Origin: CALSMU01 sp965230225
Lineage (GTDB): Bacteria; Bacteroidota; Bacteroidia; Flavobacteriales_D; Parvicellaceae
Assembly: GCA_965230225.1 (NCBI GenBank)
Contig: CBDDKM010000006.1
Location: forward strand, 1 to 64,000
Reading direction: 5' to 3'
DNA: 64,000 nucleotides
Shown: positions 1 to 9,844 of the stretch, piece by piece
Layout: every line of letters starts with the position of its first letter
How positions within the stretch are numbered: the stretch's first letter is position 1
Notes under the pieces: generated by a model
What the model was told of the DNA's origin: nothing
Databases searched by the model: none
The model's input: the letters and a program-made list of their open reading frames with translations, nothing else
Program-made: the position numbers and the translations under genes

Positions 1-3000
1 AATGGATTGGCTGGAGCAACTGTAACTGGCGGTACTCCTGGGTACACTTATTCGTGGACAAATGGATCAACCAATCAAAATATTTCTTCACTTACCACAG
101 GTCAATACGATATTACTGTAACAGATGATAATTCTTGTACGCAAACTACAACAGTGAACATTACAGAGCCCTCTGCTCTTACTGGGAATGCAACTGTGAC
201 GGATGCAACTTGTGCTGGAAACGATGGTCAAATAGTTATTTCTCCAGTTGGAGGAACACCTCCCTATACTTATTCCTGGTCCCATAATGGAGCTTTGAGT
301 GATTCTTCCGCAACAGGATTAGCAGCAGGTAATTATTCCATTATCATCACAGATGATAATTCTTGCACTTATGTGGTGAACGCAGCAGTGGCCATTAATG
401 GAACGGCCGATGCTAGCTTTACTTACAATGGAAATCAATGCTTAACTGGTAATAGTTATCAGTTTACCAATCAAGGAACAAGTGGAGTAGGAGTAACTCA
501 TATTTGGGATTTTGGAGATGCTTCCTCCAACTCAAGTACGGAAAATCCAACTCATACTTATACTGCAAGTGGTTCGTTCGATGTAGAGCACATTGTAGTC
601 AATGGAGCTTGTTCAGATACTTCTGTGGTAACTATTCAGGTTTATTCGGAACCAAGCTCATCGATTTCCGGGGTTAATCCGGATTGTAATGGAGCTGCTA
701 CTGGTACAGTGGATTTAACAGTAAGTGGAGGGACTCCAAACTATGGCTATTTATGGAGTAATGGCTCTGTTACAGAGGACCTTAATAATTTAGTAGGTGG
801 GATTTATTCGGTTACGGTTACTGATAATAACGGGTGCCAAACCACCAGTTCAATTACATTAACCGACCCGGCTCAATTGCTTGTGGGAGTTGTTGGAACC
901 GATGCTGTTTGCGAAGGTGTATGTAACGGAACTGCTACAGCAACTGCATCCGGAGGTACTGCGCCATATTCTTATCTATGGAGTGATCCATTGGCTCAAA
1001 CTACTTCTGTAGCATCAAATCTATGCGACACTTCTTATTCGGTAACAGTTACAGATAATCAAGGATGTGTGGTAGGAGGAAATGTATTGATCAATAATGT
1101 AACAATGGTATCTGTAACTACCAATGTTACCAATTCGAACTGTGGACAATCAGATGGTTCTATTCAGGCCAACCCAACTGGAGGAACAGGACCATATCTA
1201 TATACCTGGACTCCTGGTGGTCAAAGCACACAAACAGCTATTAACCTACCAGCAGGAAACTACGATGTTGATGTAGTAGATCAAAATGGATGTTCAGCCT
1301 CTACTTCGGCTATCATTTCTGATAATGCCTCTCCAATAGCAAATATATCAACTTCATCAGATGTTACCTGTAACGGAGGAAATAATGGGCAAGCCACTGT
1401 AAATGCAACAGGTGGAGCAGGAGGGTACACTTACAACTGGCAACCACTTGGAGGAACAACATCAACAGGTATTAGTTTAACTGCCGGTAATTATACAGTT
1501 ACTGTTACTGATGGACTAGGGTGTTCTACCTCTGCTGGAGTTACTATAAATGAACCAACTCCAATATCAACGACAACAAGTTCAACCAATGCCAATTGTG
1601 GACAATCGGATGGAAGTATTTCGGTAGTGGCTAATGGTGGAACAATAGCAAGTAATTATCAGTACGAGTGGACGGATGGAGCAAACGTAGTGGGTACTAC
1701 AGCTACAATTAACAACGTGAGTGCCGGCACATATTACATAACCATAACCGATGACAATTCTTGTACTCATCTGGACTCTGTCATTGTTCAAGATTTACCA
1801 GCCGGAACCGTAACTGTAACCGCATCAGATGCTACTTGCTTTGGTACATGTAACGGGTCAGTTACTACTTCTGTTACCGGTGGAATAGCTCCTTTTTCTT
1901 ATCAATGGGATGATGGAAATAATTCAACCGGAATATCAGTTGGGAATTTATGTGTAGGAACCTACACTGTTACGGTTACTGATGCTGTTGGGTGCGTTAT
2001 CACAGGAAGTGGTGTTATTAATGAACCTACAGAATTAACAGGAAGTGTTCAATCCGAGGTAGATGTAACCTGTTTCGGCGATAATGATGGAAGTGCACAA
2101 GTACTGGCATCGGGAGGAACAGCTCCTTATAGCTATCAATGGGATGCTAATGCAGGAAATCAAACAGGGACAATAGCAACTGGATTAGCTCAGGGGGGAT
2201 ATGTAGTAGTTGTAACAGATGATCAGAATTGTACATTTAATACTTCCGTGACCATTGGTGAACCCGTACAAATCATTTTATCAGGGCAGGAAACAGATGC
2301 ACATTGTAGTCTGAATGATGGTCAGGCCGAAGTTAACGTGGTAAGTGGAGGTGTTCTTCCTTTTACTTATTCATGGACAGGTTCGCCATCAACATCTTCT
2401 GTAGCTGCAGGAGTAGGGCAAGGTTCTTATATCTGTACGGTTACAGACAATGATGGATGTCAACAAGCAATTACTATAAATGTTGGAGACATTCCAGCTG
2501 GAGTAGCCACCATCACAAATACTACCAATCCAACATGTAACAATGTTTGCGATGGTGAAGCGGTGGTTTCCATGAGTGGAACCGGTACGGCACCTTATAC
2601 CTATTCCTGGAATAATATCACAAGTGATACCACTGTTGGTGTAAATAATCTGTGTGGGGGAGTAAATTACACTGCTACCGTAACTGATGCTAACGGATGT
2701 ATTAGTAATGCATCAGTTACCTTAATCGACCCTCCTTCTTTGTTTTTACTTTTAACTCCTGTAGATGCTCTTTGTAATGGAGAATGCAATGGAGAAATTC
2801 AATCCAGTGTTACCGGAGGAACTCTTCCATATACCTATCAATGGGATGATCCGAATCAGCAAACCACTTCCAATGCTTTCAATTTATGTGCAAATATTCA
2901 GTACACTCTAATTGTAACGGATGCCAATGGTTGCCAAACTTCAAAGGATGCAAGTTTTGCAGAACCCGCTCCATTGGTCGTAGATTCTACGGTGACTAAT

Positions 3001-6000
3001 TCCAATTGTGGGCAATCCGATGGATCAGCGTGTGTTAATGTTTCCGGAGGTACACCTGGTTATAATATGGTGTGGCAATTCAATGGAGATGTAAATCCTT
3101 GTCAAAATAATTTACCTGCTGGAGCATACATAGTTGATATTGATGATGCTAATGATTGTCAGGAGCAAATAACTGTAATTGTAACGGATGTTGGTGGCCC
3201 TACAGCTTCCATTCTTAACGTAGATAATGTTTCTTGTGCCAATGGGAACAACGGACAAGCAACTGCTCAGATTAATGGTGGTACACAGCCTTATAGCTAC
3301 CTTTGGGATGCCAGTGCAGGTGCTCAAATAACCCCAACAGCTTCTAATCTTACTTCTGGAACTTACACATTAACTATAACAGACGATGCAGGTTGTACAG
3401 CATCCACCTCTGCTACCATAACAGAACCTCAACCACTAAATATAGTTGGTACCGTAAATGATCCAGAATGTTATAATTATAGTGATGGTAGCGTTGATTT
3501 GGTATTGTTCGGAGGTACACCTCCTTTAAGTTATAGTTGGTCCCACAATCCGGGTTTAAACAATACCTCTGCGTCTAATTTAGCTGCGGGTTCTTATGTA
3601 GCAACAGTTACAGATGCAAACGGGTGCATTGTAAACGATAACTTTGTTTTAAACAATCCGGTTCCGGTAAGTGGTAATGTGGTAACTACAGACGTAAGCT
3701 GCAACGGGAACTGCGATGGTATTGCAATAACTACACCTACTGCCGGAGTAGCCCCATTTACCTATTTATGGAACGATGTAAATCAGCAAACAACACCAAC
3801 TGCTAACGGACTTTGTGCCAATAATTATACTTTAATTATTACCGATAATAATGGTTGTCTGGATACCATTCAGACAGTTATCAATGAACCAACAGTTCTT
3901 TCGTCTTCTATTTCAATTTCTGGAGATGTAACTTGCAATGGTCTGTGTAATGGATACGCTCAAGTGGACGTTGTGGGAGGAACAATGCCGTATACCTATT
4001 TATGGTCTAATGGAAGTACCAATCAAATGGCTACTAATCTATGTGCAGGAGTATATACCGTTACAGTTACCGATGCTAATGGGTGCACCAGTCAGGCAAT
4101 GGTTACTATTACAGAGCCGACAGCATTATCTGGAGTTATGATTGCTTCTGATATTACTTGTTTTAATGCATGTGACGGAGTGGCGGAATATGTTGTTTCT
4201 GGTGGAGTACAACCTTACTCTTATCAATGGGATGATATTTACCTTCAAAATACTGCTCAGGCAGATAGTTTGTGTGCAGGAGTTTACAATGTTAATGTTT
4301 TGGATTCTAATGGCTGTAGTTTAAGCGCAAGTGTGAACATTATACAGCCTGTAATATTGGATGTAAACATAACCACTACCGATGCCAATTGTGGTCAGAA
4401 TAATGGTCAGGCTTGTGCCAGTGTAATAGGAGGAACTTCGCCATATACCTATCAGTGGAACGATATAAACAACCAAACTACAGCTTGTGCTGTTGGATTA
4501 GTGGGGAATACTTATTCGGTTGTTGTAACTGATTCAAACAACTGTTCTATTACAGAATTGGTTAATGTGAACGATGTGGTGGGACCGGTAGTTTCTCTTG
4601 CTAGTTTTAACGATGTTCAGTGTGCTGGTAATAGCGATGCCAATATCGAAATGAATGTTACAGGAGGAACTATGCCTTTTCAATCATTTCAGTGGGTGGA
4701 CAACGGAACAGGGAATACCATTGGTTTGCCTAACTCGCTTACTTTGAATAATGTCCCAGTTGGTTGTTATACATTAGAGGTGGTAGATGATGCTGGGTGT
4801 TATGCCTCCGAAGCTTATTGTGTAACTCAACCAGATTCTATCAATTCGGTTATCTCAGCATCAACAAATCCTGCATGTTTTGAAGATTGTAATGGTACGG
4901 CAACCGTATTATACGTTGGAGGAACAGCTCCTTATAATGTAGCATGGTCCGATGGGCAAACTACCGATATGGCTACAGATTTATGTGATGGAACCCATCA
5001 GGTTACCGTAACCGATGCCAATGGTTGTTCTTCGCAAAGTGATGTAACACTACAAGAACCAACACCTGTTATTGTTACCTTAATAAATTCAACATTAACC
5101 TCTTGTGTAGGTTCTTGCGATGGAAGTCTGGAAGTTGGTGCTTCGGGAGGAACAGCTCCATACAATTATAGTTGGGCTCCTGTTCAGGGATCTTCCCCAT
5201 TACTGGGAGGACTATGTGCCGGAAACTATATTTTATTGGTAACAGACATGAACGGATGTGATACGGTAACTGATTACACTGTGAGTTCACCTCCACCATT
5301 AACGGCAACTATTTCTTATAACGAAACCACTTGTGGATTTTGCAATGGTGATGTAACCATTACTCCAGCCGGAGGAACTCCTCCGTACACTTATTTGTGG
5401 CAAGATGCTCAAACCACACAAACGGCGGTTGGTGTTTGTGCGGGACCATTTTCGGGATCTGTCATTGATGCCAATGGTTGTCAGTTTTTTGTTGATACTG
5501 TCGTTACCGATGCTCCAGGGCCTCAAATTACCTCAATTACCACAACCAATGTGGTGTGTTTTGGATCAGCTACAGGTAGTGCTACGGTAAATGCAACAGG
5601 AGGAACAGCTCCGTTAACTTATTTGTGGCAGAACGCTCAAACCAACCCAATTGCCACGCTTCTTACAGCTGGTAATTATTGTGTAGATGTAACCGATGCC
5701 AATGGGTGTGTTGTAACTGCCTGTGAATACATTTCAGAACCAGCATTATTGGAAGGTATTCCTGATGGGAGCGATACCATTTGTTATGGCGATTCTACTC
5801 AAGTTTGGGCTAGTGGTTCAGGTGGGGTAGCACCGTATACCATTAACTGGATAGCGCCAAACAATAATTTAACCGGATCGGGACCAATATTTGTTGATCC
5901 TCTAAATTCTCAGGATTATTGTTTTGAGGTAACAGATGCCTCTGATTGTGTGGCAGCGATTGAGTGCGTTAACATTACCGTAACTCCCTCCTTAGAGGTT

Positions 6001-7029
6001 GTATTACCTGATTTAATTACCATTTGTGATCTGGATAGCATTAACCTAACAGCTGTTGCAAGTGGGGGTAATGGTGATCCATACCAATATGACTGGTTTG
6101 AGTTAGATACTCTTTCTCCAACAGGAGATACGGTAGATCAGGTAAGCTATACACCTTCCGGAGCCACAAGCTATATTGTAACTTTAAACGATGGGTGTTC
6201 AATTGAAGCGATGGACACTACAGAAATATTAGTGAACCCCCTTCCGGAACTTACATTGAATGTTCTTGAAAATCAGGGGTGTGTACCGTTCGAAGCAGAG
6301 TTTGAAGTCTCTTCCGATTTAACCGGTATTTACTATTGGGATTTTGAATGCGATAGTATAACTGATCTTTCTTCTACAGATACTTTGATAAACTTTACCT
6401 ACCTGGATACTGGTGTATACGACGTTTGTGTACAGTTTGTAAGCGATTCCGGATGTGTTTCTACCATAACAGAACCTTCTTTTATAACCGTTAACCCATT
6501 GCCTGTGGCGGAGTTTATTTATTCGCCACAATCGACCACCACGCTCGCTCCATTTGTAGTAGTTACTGATCAGTCGATTGGTGCTACTAATTGGGAGTGG
6601 GATTTTGATGCAGATGAAATCATAGATGGCTATGGTCAACAGTTACAATATTATTATCAAAATTCAGGTGTTTATACAATAATACTTAAAGTTACGGATG
6701 ATATGGGGTGTTCGGATACAGTATCTCATACCTTTGAAATTACCGAAGGAGAAGCGCTGTACTTACCTAATAGCTTTACTCCAAATGGAGATGGTATAAA
6801 TGACTTCTTCCTTAGCAATGGGACCAATTTAAATTTTGAAAACTATAGTTTAGTCGTTTTTAACCGTTGGGGAGAACTTATTTGGGAAGGATATACTCCC
6901 GAAGCCAAATGGGATGGAACAACTAATGGTGTACTTGCACCAATAGGAGTATATGTATGGAAACTAACCACCAGAAGAGAAGGTGGAGTAGAAGATTATC
7001 GCATTGGGCATGTCAATCTGTTGAGGTAG
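1..7029 (+). CDS. Giant SprB-repeat surface adhesin, gliding-motility C-terminal domain (5' partial)
   Basis: The frame is open from the first base of the window, so the N-terminus lies upstream; at least 2342 residues are present. About two dozen SprB-type repeats of 75-85 residues follow each other, each with a Cys-x-Gly...Cys-x-Gly opening, an SGGT-PY-Y-W core and a VTDANGC close. One PKD domain interrupts them (about residues 137-210, WDFGD motif), two more PKD-like domains follow near residues 2080-2165 and 2167-2248, and the protein ends in a CHU_C/gliding-motility-associated domain (LPNSFTPNGDGIND, then FNRWG and WDGT motifs). That last domain is a known type B sorting signal of the T9SS. 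The protein is therefore very probably exported and attached to the cell surface as a filamentous adhesin, comparable to SprB of gliding Flavobacteria. Role in gliding itself is inference. The paired Cys of each repeat probably form a disulfide. Confidence 0.93.
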   Translation, partial: NGLAGATVTGGTPGYTYSWTNGSTNQNISSLTTGQYDITVTDDNSCTQTTTVNITEPSALTGNATVTDATCAGNDGQIVISPVGGTPPYTYSWSHNGALSDSSATGLAAGNYSIIITDDNSCTYVVNAAVAINGTADASFTYNGNQCLTGNSYQFTNQGTSGVGVTHIWDFGDASSNSSTENPTHTYTASGSFDVEHIVVNGACSDTSVVTIQVYSEPSSSISGVNPDCNGAATGTVDLTVSGGTPNYGYLWSNGSVTEDLNNLVGGIYSVTVTDNNGCQTTSSITLTDPAQLLVGVVGTDAVCEGVCNGTATATASGGTAPYSYLWSDPLAQTTSVASNLCDTSYSVTVTDNQGCVVGGNVLINNVTMVSVTTNVTNSNCGQSDGSIQANPTGGTGPYLYTWTPGGQSTQTAINLPAGNYDVDVVDQNGCSASTSAIISDNASPIANISTSSDVTCNGGNNGQATVNATGGAGGYTYNWQPLGGTTSTGISLTAGNYTVTVTDGLGCSTSAGVTINEPTPISTTTSSTNANCGQSDGSISVVANGGTIASNYQYEWTDGANVVGTTATINNVSAGTYYITITDDNSCTHLDSVIVQDLPAGTVTVTASDATCFGTCNGSVTTSVTGGIAPFSYQWDDGNNSTGISVGNLCVGTYTVTVTDAVGCVITGSGVINEPTELTGSVQSEVDVTCFGDNDGSAQVLASGGTAPYSYQWDANAGNQTGTIATGLAQGGYVVVVTDDQNCTFNTSVTIGEPVQIILSGQETDAHCSLNDGQAEVNVVSGGVLPFTYSWTGSPSTSSVAAGVGQGSYICTVTDNDGCQQAITINVGDIPAGVATITNTTNPTCNNVCDGEAVVSMSGTGTAPYTYSWNNITSDTTVGVNNLCGGVNYTATVTDANGCISNASVTLIDPPSLFLLLTPVDALCNGECNGEIQSSVTGGTLPYTYQWDDPNQQTTSNAFNLCANIQYTLIVTDANGCQTSKDASFAEPAPLVVDSTVTNSNCGQSDGSACVNVSGGTPGYNMVWQFNGDVNPCQNNLPAGAYIVDIDDANDCQEQITVIVTDVGGPTASILNVDNVSCANGNNGQATAQINGGTQPYSYLWDASAGAQITPTASNLTSGTYTLTITDDAGCTASTSATITEPQPLNIVGTVNDPECYNYSDGSVDLVLFGGTPPLSYSWSHNPGLNNTSASNLAAGSYVATVTDANGCIVNDNFVLNNPVPVSGNVVTTDVSCNGNCDGIAITTPTAGVAPFTYLWNDVNQQTTPTANGLCANNYTLIITDNNGCLDTIQTVINEPTVLSSSISISGDVTCNGLCNGYAQVDVVGGTMPYTYLWSNGSTNQMATNLCAGVYTVTVTDANGCTSQAMVTITEPTALSGVMIASDITCFNACDGVAEYVVSGGVQPYSYQWDDIYLQNTAQADSLCAGVYNVNVLDSNGCSLSASVNIIQPVILDVNITTTDANCGQNNGQACASVIGGTSPYTYQWNDINNQTTACAVGLVGNTYSVVVTDSNNCSITELVNVNDVVGPVVSLASFNDVQCAGNSDANIEMNVTGGTMPFQSFQWVDNGTGNTIGLPNSLTLNNVPVGCYTLEVVDDAGCYASEAYCVTQPDSINSVISASTNPACFEDCNGTATVLYVGGTAPYNVAWSDGQTTDMATDLCDGTHQVTVTDANGCSSQSDVTLQEPTPVIVTLINSTLTSCVGSCDGSLEVGASGGTAPYNYSWAPVQGSSPLLGGLCAGNYILLVTDMNGCDTVTDYTVSSPPPLTATISYNETTCGFCNGDVTITPAGGTPPYTYLWQDAQTTQTAVGVCAGPFSGSVIDANGCQFFVDTVVTDAPGPQITSITTTNVVCFGSATGSATVNATGGTAPLTYLWQNAQTNPIATLLTAGNYCVDVTDANGCVVTACEYISEPALLEGIPDGSDTICYGDSTQVWASGSGGVAPYTINWIAPNNNLTGSGPIFVDPLNSQDYCFEVTDASDCVAAIECVNITVTPSLEVVLPDLITICDLDSINLTAVASGGNGDPYQYDWFELDTLSPTGDTVDQVSYTPSGATSYIVTLNDGCSIEAMDTTEILVNPLPELTLNVLENQGCVPFEAEFEVSSDLTGIYYWDFECDSITDLSSTDTLINFTYLDTGVYDVCVQFVSDSGCVSTITEPSFITVNPLPVAEFIYSPQSTTTLAPFVVVTDQSIGATNWEWDFDADEIIDGYGQQLQYYYQNSGVYTIILKVTDDMGCSDTVSHTFEITEGEALYLPNSFTPNGDGINDFFLSNGTNLNFENYSLVVFNRWGELIWEGYTPEAKWDGTTNGVLAPIGVYVWKLTTRREGGVEDYRIGHVNLLR

Positions 7030-7369
7030 TTGCACCATAAAGAATTAGTTTTCAGGATACTATATTTTTGACTAAATAAAAATACTGTTCAGGTGGTAAA
7101 ATAATTTTGTATAATTAAAATTATGCTATACATTTGTTCTGGATTCAACTTTACTAAAGTAGGATTTAGGTTTAGAGCTACCCTGACCATCTTTTAAACC
7201 TTTTATACACCCATTTTTTGACCCATACAGCACATTGTGTTGTGTTTTAGTGATACTGATAACCAGTAACAAGGTTAACAAATGCGCTATTCTAGATAGT
7301 GCCAAGGCTATCCCTTACAAGTCTTGTAAATCTGGTTGTTTGGGAGTTGTTTATATAAAAATTTAAAAG
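7030..7369. other. Intergenic leader region upstream of the RiPP operon
   Basis: These 340 bases contain no convincing ORF. A TATTTTTG sequence at 7063-7070 fits the Bacteroidetes -7 consensus TAnnTTTG but lacks a well placed TTG at -33. A palindrome near the 3' end is listed separately. The region is the likely promoter and 5' leader of the downstream peptide operon. Confidence 0.4.
7315..7329. promoter_or_regulatory. 15-bp perfect palindrome upstream of the RiPP precursor gene
   Basis: TTACAAG-T-CTTGTAA is a perfect inverted repeat with a one-base centre, ending 40 bp before the precursor ATG. Its size suits a dimeric regulator site. A weaker inverted repeat (CTATTCTAGATAG) lies about 30 bp upstream. 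No regulator gene is adjacent, so assignment as an operator is inference. Confidence 0.35.
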
Positions 7370-7528
7370 ATGAAAAGTTTCAAAAATTTAACAAAAATTG
7401 ACTTGTCAAAAGTAAAAGGAGGGTATTCGGATGATCCAAATACTAAAAAGAATGTTGATTCAGGATATGGGGTAAATGATGTTAGGAGAGATGATGGGAA
7501 GATGATAATAAATGTAGATAAAGTATAA
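7370..7528 (+). CDS. Grasp-with-spasm type RiPP precursor peptide (GG leader)
   Basis: A 52-codon gene encoding a peptide that begins MKSFKNLTKIDLSKVKGG and continues with a 34-residue segment rich in Asp, Lys, Asn and Ser. The leader with LSKVKGG at residues 12-18 matches the GG-type natural-product precursors of Bacteroidetes, in which a peptidase cleaves after the double glycine. The core carries eight Asp together with Lys, Ser and Thr (for example SDDPNTKKNVDS), the residues that ATP-grasp ligases of graspetide systems join as esters or amides. Position directly upstream of gwsG-like and gwsS-like genes supports the role. The start is ATG preceded by AAAAG. Which residues are linked, and whether cleavage follows Gly18, cannot be read from sequence. 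Confidence 0.82.
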   Translation: MKSFKNLTKIDLSKVKGGYSDDPNTKKNVDSGYGVNDVRRDDGKMIINVDKV

Positions 7529-7544
7529 ATCAAAATATAGTGGA

Positions 7545-7588
7545 TTGGGGTTGTTATTTCTACAGCCCCAACCATATTATTTTTTTTG
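7545..7588 (+). terminator. Hairpin plus T-tract between precursor and maturase genes (attenuator)
   Basis: Left arm TTGGGGTTGT (7545-7554) pairs with ACAGCCCCAA (7562-7571) over 10 bp with one G-U pair and a 7-nt loop. A run of eight T follows at about 7580-7587. This is a factor-independent terminator shape lying inside the operon, 17 bp after the precursor stop and 8 bp before the next start. Partial termination here would give more precursor mRNA than enzyme mRNA, as in many RiPP and bacteriocin operons (inference). Confidence 0.65.
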
Positions 7589-7595
7589 AAAACTA

Positions 7596-8597
7596 TTGAT
7601 TGTGAGAAATGTATTAGTGTTATCTGAGGAATATGATTACAGTACCGATCAGGTATTAGCATGGTTGCGATACTTGGGGTGTTCATTTGATCGGTTTGAT
7701 GATGATGCAGACACTTTTAGCGATGTATTTATCAATATTGGAAATCATAGTACAGAAGTAATAGGAGTGGAGAATGTTAGTCAAAAACATCTTAATCTTC
7801 AAAAGTACACTAGTATCTGGTTTAGAAGGGGAATACTAAAATTGAACGATTCACCTTACTTTAGTTTTGTTAATGATATGAGGTCTAACCTTGAATTGAA
7901 CAAGAAGATTAGTAAAGAGGAAGTTGTAATCGAAAGGTTTATTAATGAGGTCAGTTTACCTAAAAAGAGATTGGGAGGAATAGAAGATTACAGATTAGAT
8001 AAGTTAGAGCAATTGTCGGTAGCCCAATCTGTTGGATTGAAAATTCCAGCTACAATAGTCACTAACTCTAAAGATAGACTTAGACACTTTACTAAATTGT
8101 ATGACAAAGTAATATGTAAACCGATAGACTATTCTGCTGTGTTTTTTGATGCAGATGGCACCCCAAATATGGGGTATACTGAACTATTACTGGAACAAGA
8201 AGTGGGAAATCTACCAGATCAATTTGGTTATTCATGTTTTCAACAGTACATAGAAAAAAAGTACGAGGTGAGGGTGTTTTTTATCCAAAGTCAATATTAT
8301 GCTATGGCTATTTTTTCCCAAAAGAATCCTCAAACTAAAATTGATTTTAGGAAGTATGATATAGAGCTTCCTAATCGAAGAGTACCATTTCTCTTACCTG
8401 ATCATGTTAAGATTAAAATTGAAGACTTCAGAAAAAAGTTGTCACTTGATACAGGCTCCATAGATATCGTTGTAACACCAAGTTTAGAGTTTGTCTTTTT
8501 AGAAGTTAATCCGGTAGGTCAATATGGAATGACAAGTGGTCCATGCAATTATATGTTAGATAAGTTAATAGCTAATTATTTATCCAATGAAATTTAA
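7596..8597 (+). CDS. gwsG: Grasp-with-spasm system ATP-grasp peptide maturase
   Basis: A 333-residue ATP-grasp ligase. The N-terminus (NVLVLSEEYDYSTDQVLAWL) is the pre-ATP-grasp domain typical of GwsG and other graspetide ligases. ATP-binding Lys175 lies in ICKPI, and the metal-binding end is FVFLEVNPVGQ with Glu303 and Asn305, followed by the family-typical PCNYMLDKLIANYL tail. The enzyme is expected to activate Asp/Glu side chains of the precursor with ATP and join them to Ser/Thr/Lys in the cytoplasm. The frame has no upstream ATG; TTG at 7596 or GTG at 7602 must serve as start, and both match the start of homologues. It follows the precursor gene and the attenuator, and its 3' end overlaps the next small ORF by 11 bp. 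It is a member of the MvdC/MvdD-like graspetide ligase group. Confidence 0.88.
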   Translation: MIVRNVLVLSEEYDYSTDQVLAWLRYLGCSFDRFDDDADTFSDVFINIGNHSTEVIGVENVSQKHLNLQKYTSIWFRRGILKLNDSPYFSFVNDMRSNLELNKKISKEEVVIERFINEVSLPKKRLGGIEDYRLDKLEQLSVAQSVGLKIPATIVTNSKDRLRHFTKLYDKVICKPIDYSAVFFDADGTPNMGYTELLLEQEVGNLPDQFGYSCFQQYIEKKYEVRVFFIQSQYYAMAIFSQKNPQTKIDFRKYDIELPNRRVPFLLPDHVKIKIEDFRKKLSLDTGSIDIVVTPSLEFVFLEVNPVGQYGMTSGPCNYMLDKLIANYLSNEI

Positions 8598-8751
8598 AAA
8601 TATTAAGGGATTGCCTGTCGATGTTTTGAAATCCAGTATTCCAACTCATACAGACCCAATAAAGAGATGTAATTACGTCTACTGTAAACAATATGCTTCG
8701 CTGAAGTATCAGGTGATGCCACTGTATAAAACTATCCATTATTTTGAATAA
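8587..8751 (+). CDS. 54-residue protein nested between gwsG and gwsS, function unknown
   Basis: An ATG at 8587 opens a 54-codon ORF that overlaps the last 11 bp of the ATP-grasp gene and the first 8 bp of the SPASM gene. The product is basic and aromatic (nine Lys, seven Tyr, one His pair), with a CNYVYC motif at residues 28-33 and no signal peptide or membrane segment. Without this ORF there would be an unusual 146-bp gap between two genes of a tightly packed operon. The downstream gene starts on TTG inside this ORF, so translation of the small ORF would deliver ribosomes to that weak start (inference). It could be a small accessory protein, a coupling peptide or a second substrate. I do not recognise a family. 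Confidence 0.55.
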   Translation: MKFKNIKGLPVDVLKSSIPTHTDPIKRCNYVYCKQYASLKYQVMPLYKTIHYFE

Positions 8752-9844
8752 AGATTATAAATATTTCAGAGCAGTTAACGTTTATCCTAGTATCGGCTAT
8801 TTAAGGACATTCTATTTAGATCCTGAGCGCAATGATATAATGGTTGCGCCAACAATAGTGGCAAAAGTACTGGAACAAAATAGTGGAGGTTCATTCAAGG
8901 AGATTGAGAATGATTTAAAGAAACTTAATATTAAAGATGCTCAAGATTATACCCAAGAATTGTTTGAGAATGAGATTTATATTGAATGTGCTAATTCCGA
9001 ACTTGATTTTTTCCCTGATGTAAGTTTAAACTGGGATTTTCCCTCTATAATTTCAAATGCAATACTAGAAGTTAACGCAACAGTAAAGAACTTTTCTAAA
9101 ATTATAGAAAGGGTTAACCAAGAACTCTTCTGTGATTATTTCCTATTGGTGTTCAGAGATAAGATGGAGGAGGTTGAAACTGAGGATCTAGTTAAGTATA
9201 TTAGTTCAAGTACAATAAGATCAATTGAAATTGTAGCCCCTGTAGAAATAGTGAATTGGGTGGAAGATCACTTTTCTGATGAAAAGAGGTTAGTCCAAAT
9301 TACTTATTGTGGATGTCAATCTAATGATAGTTCTTCAACTAAAGTCAAATATCTGAAGAATTCAATTGAATTGAATCAAGTTTGGGAGCAGGCTATTGAT
9401 AAAATGTTGAATTCACATTGTCACATTTTAGAAGCACATTCTTATCATACCTACTTTAATAGGAAATTATACATAGGACTAGAAGGAGAAATAAAGAATT
9501 CGCCTTCTTCAAAACGAACATTTGGGAATATTACTGAATGTAATTTACGCGATGTTTGTACTTCAAATTCATTTCAAGAATTATGGAAAGTAAATAAAGA
9601 CAGTTGTGACGTCTGTAAGGATTGTGAGTTTAGATACATGTGTATTGATAATAGAATTCCTATACAACGAGCGAAAGATGAATGGTACTTCAAAAAGGAA
9701 TGCAATTACAACCCGTATATCTGCAAATGGTCTGGAGAGGAAGGCTATAAATCATTATCAGAAATAGGAGTAGTTTCTAATGAAGAAGGGTTTACCATAG
9801 AAGAAGATAGAATTAACCAAATAAATGAAGAGTTATGGAATTGA
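8744..9844 (+). CDS. gwsS: Grasp-with-spasm system SPASM-domain peptide maturase
   Basis: A 366-residue partner of the ATP-grasp enzyme. The C-terminus has the SPASM cysteine pattern: Cys266, 272, 288, 291, 294, 300, then 320 and 327, which in this family ligate auxiliary iron-sulfur clusters. There is no CxxxCxxC radical-SAM motif at the N-terminus, which is the defining oddity of GwsS: SPASM without radical SAM. The opening YFRAVNVYPSIGYLRTFYLDPE corresponds to the family's usual start, so the protein is full length. The frame has no ATG between the stop at 8714 and this point; TTG at 8744, overlapping the stop of the small ORF, is the best start. The role may be precursor recognition or cross-link direction; the chemistry is not established. 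Its last 10 bp overlap the SGNH gene. Confidence 0.87.
   Translation: MNKDYKYFRAVNVYPSIGYLRTFYLDPERNDIMVAPTIVAKVLEQNSGGSFKEIENDLKKLNIKDAQDYTQELFENEIYIECANSELDFFPDVSLNWDFPSIISNAILEVNATVKNFSKIIERVNQELFCDYFLLVFRDKMEEVETEDLVKYISSSTIRSIEIVAPVEIVNWVEDHFSDEKRLVQITYCGCQSNDSSSTKVKYLKNSIELNQVWEQAIDKMLNSHCHILEAHSYHTYFNRKLYIGLEGEIKNSPSSKRTFGNITECNLRDVCTSNSFQELWKVNKDSCDVCKDCEFRYMCIDNRIPIQRAKDEWYFKKECNYNPYICKWSGEEGYKSLSEIGVVSNEEGFTIEEDRINQINEELWN

Noticed and set aside
1..7029. Minus-strand and alternative-frame ORFs inside the large repeat genes
   Set aside because: They follow the repeat pattern of the real frame and show no independent coding features.
8744..9844. GwsS as a full radical-SAM enzyme with a lost start
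   Set aside because: The frame is closed upstream at 8714, the N-terminus matches the family start, and no CxxxCxxC motif exists in any frame just upstream.
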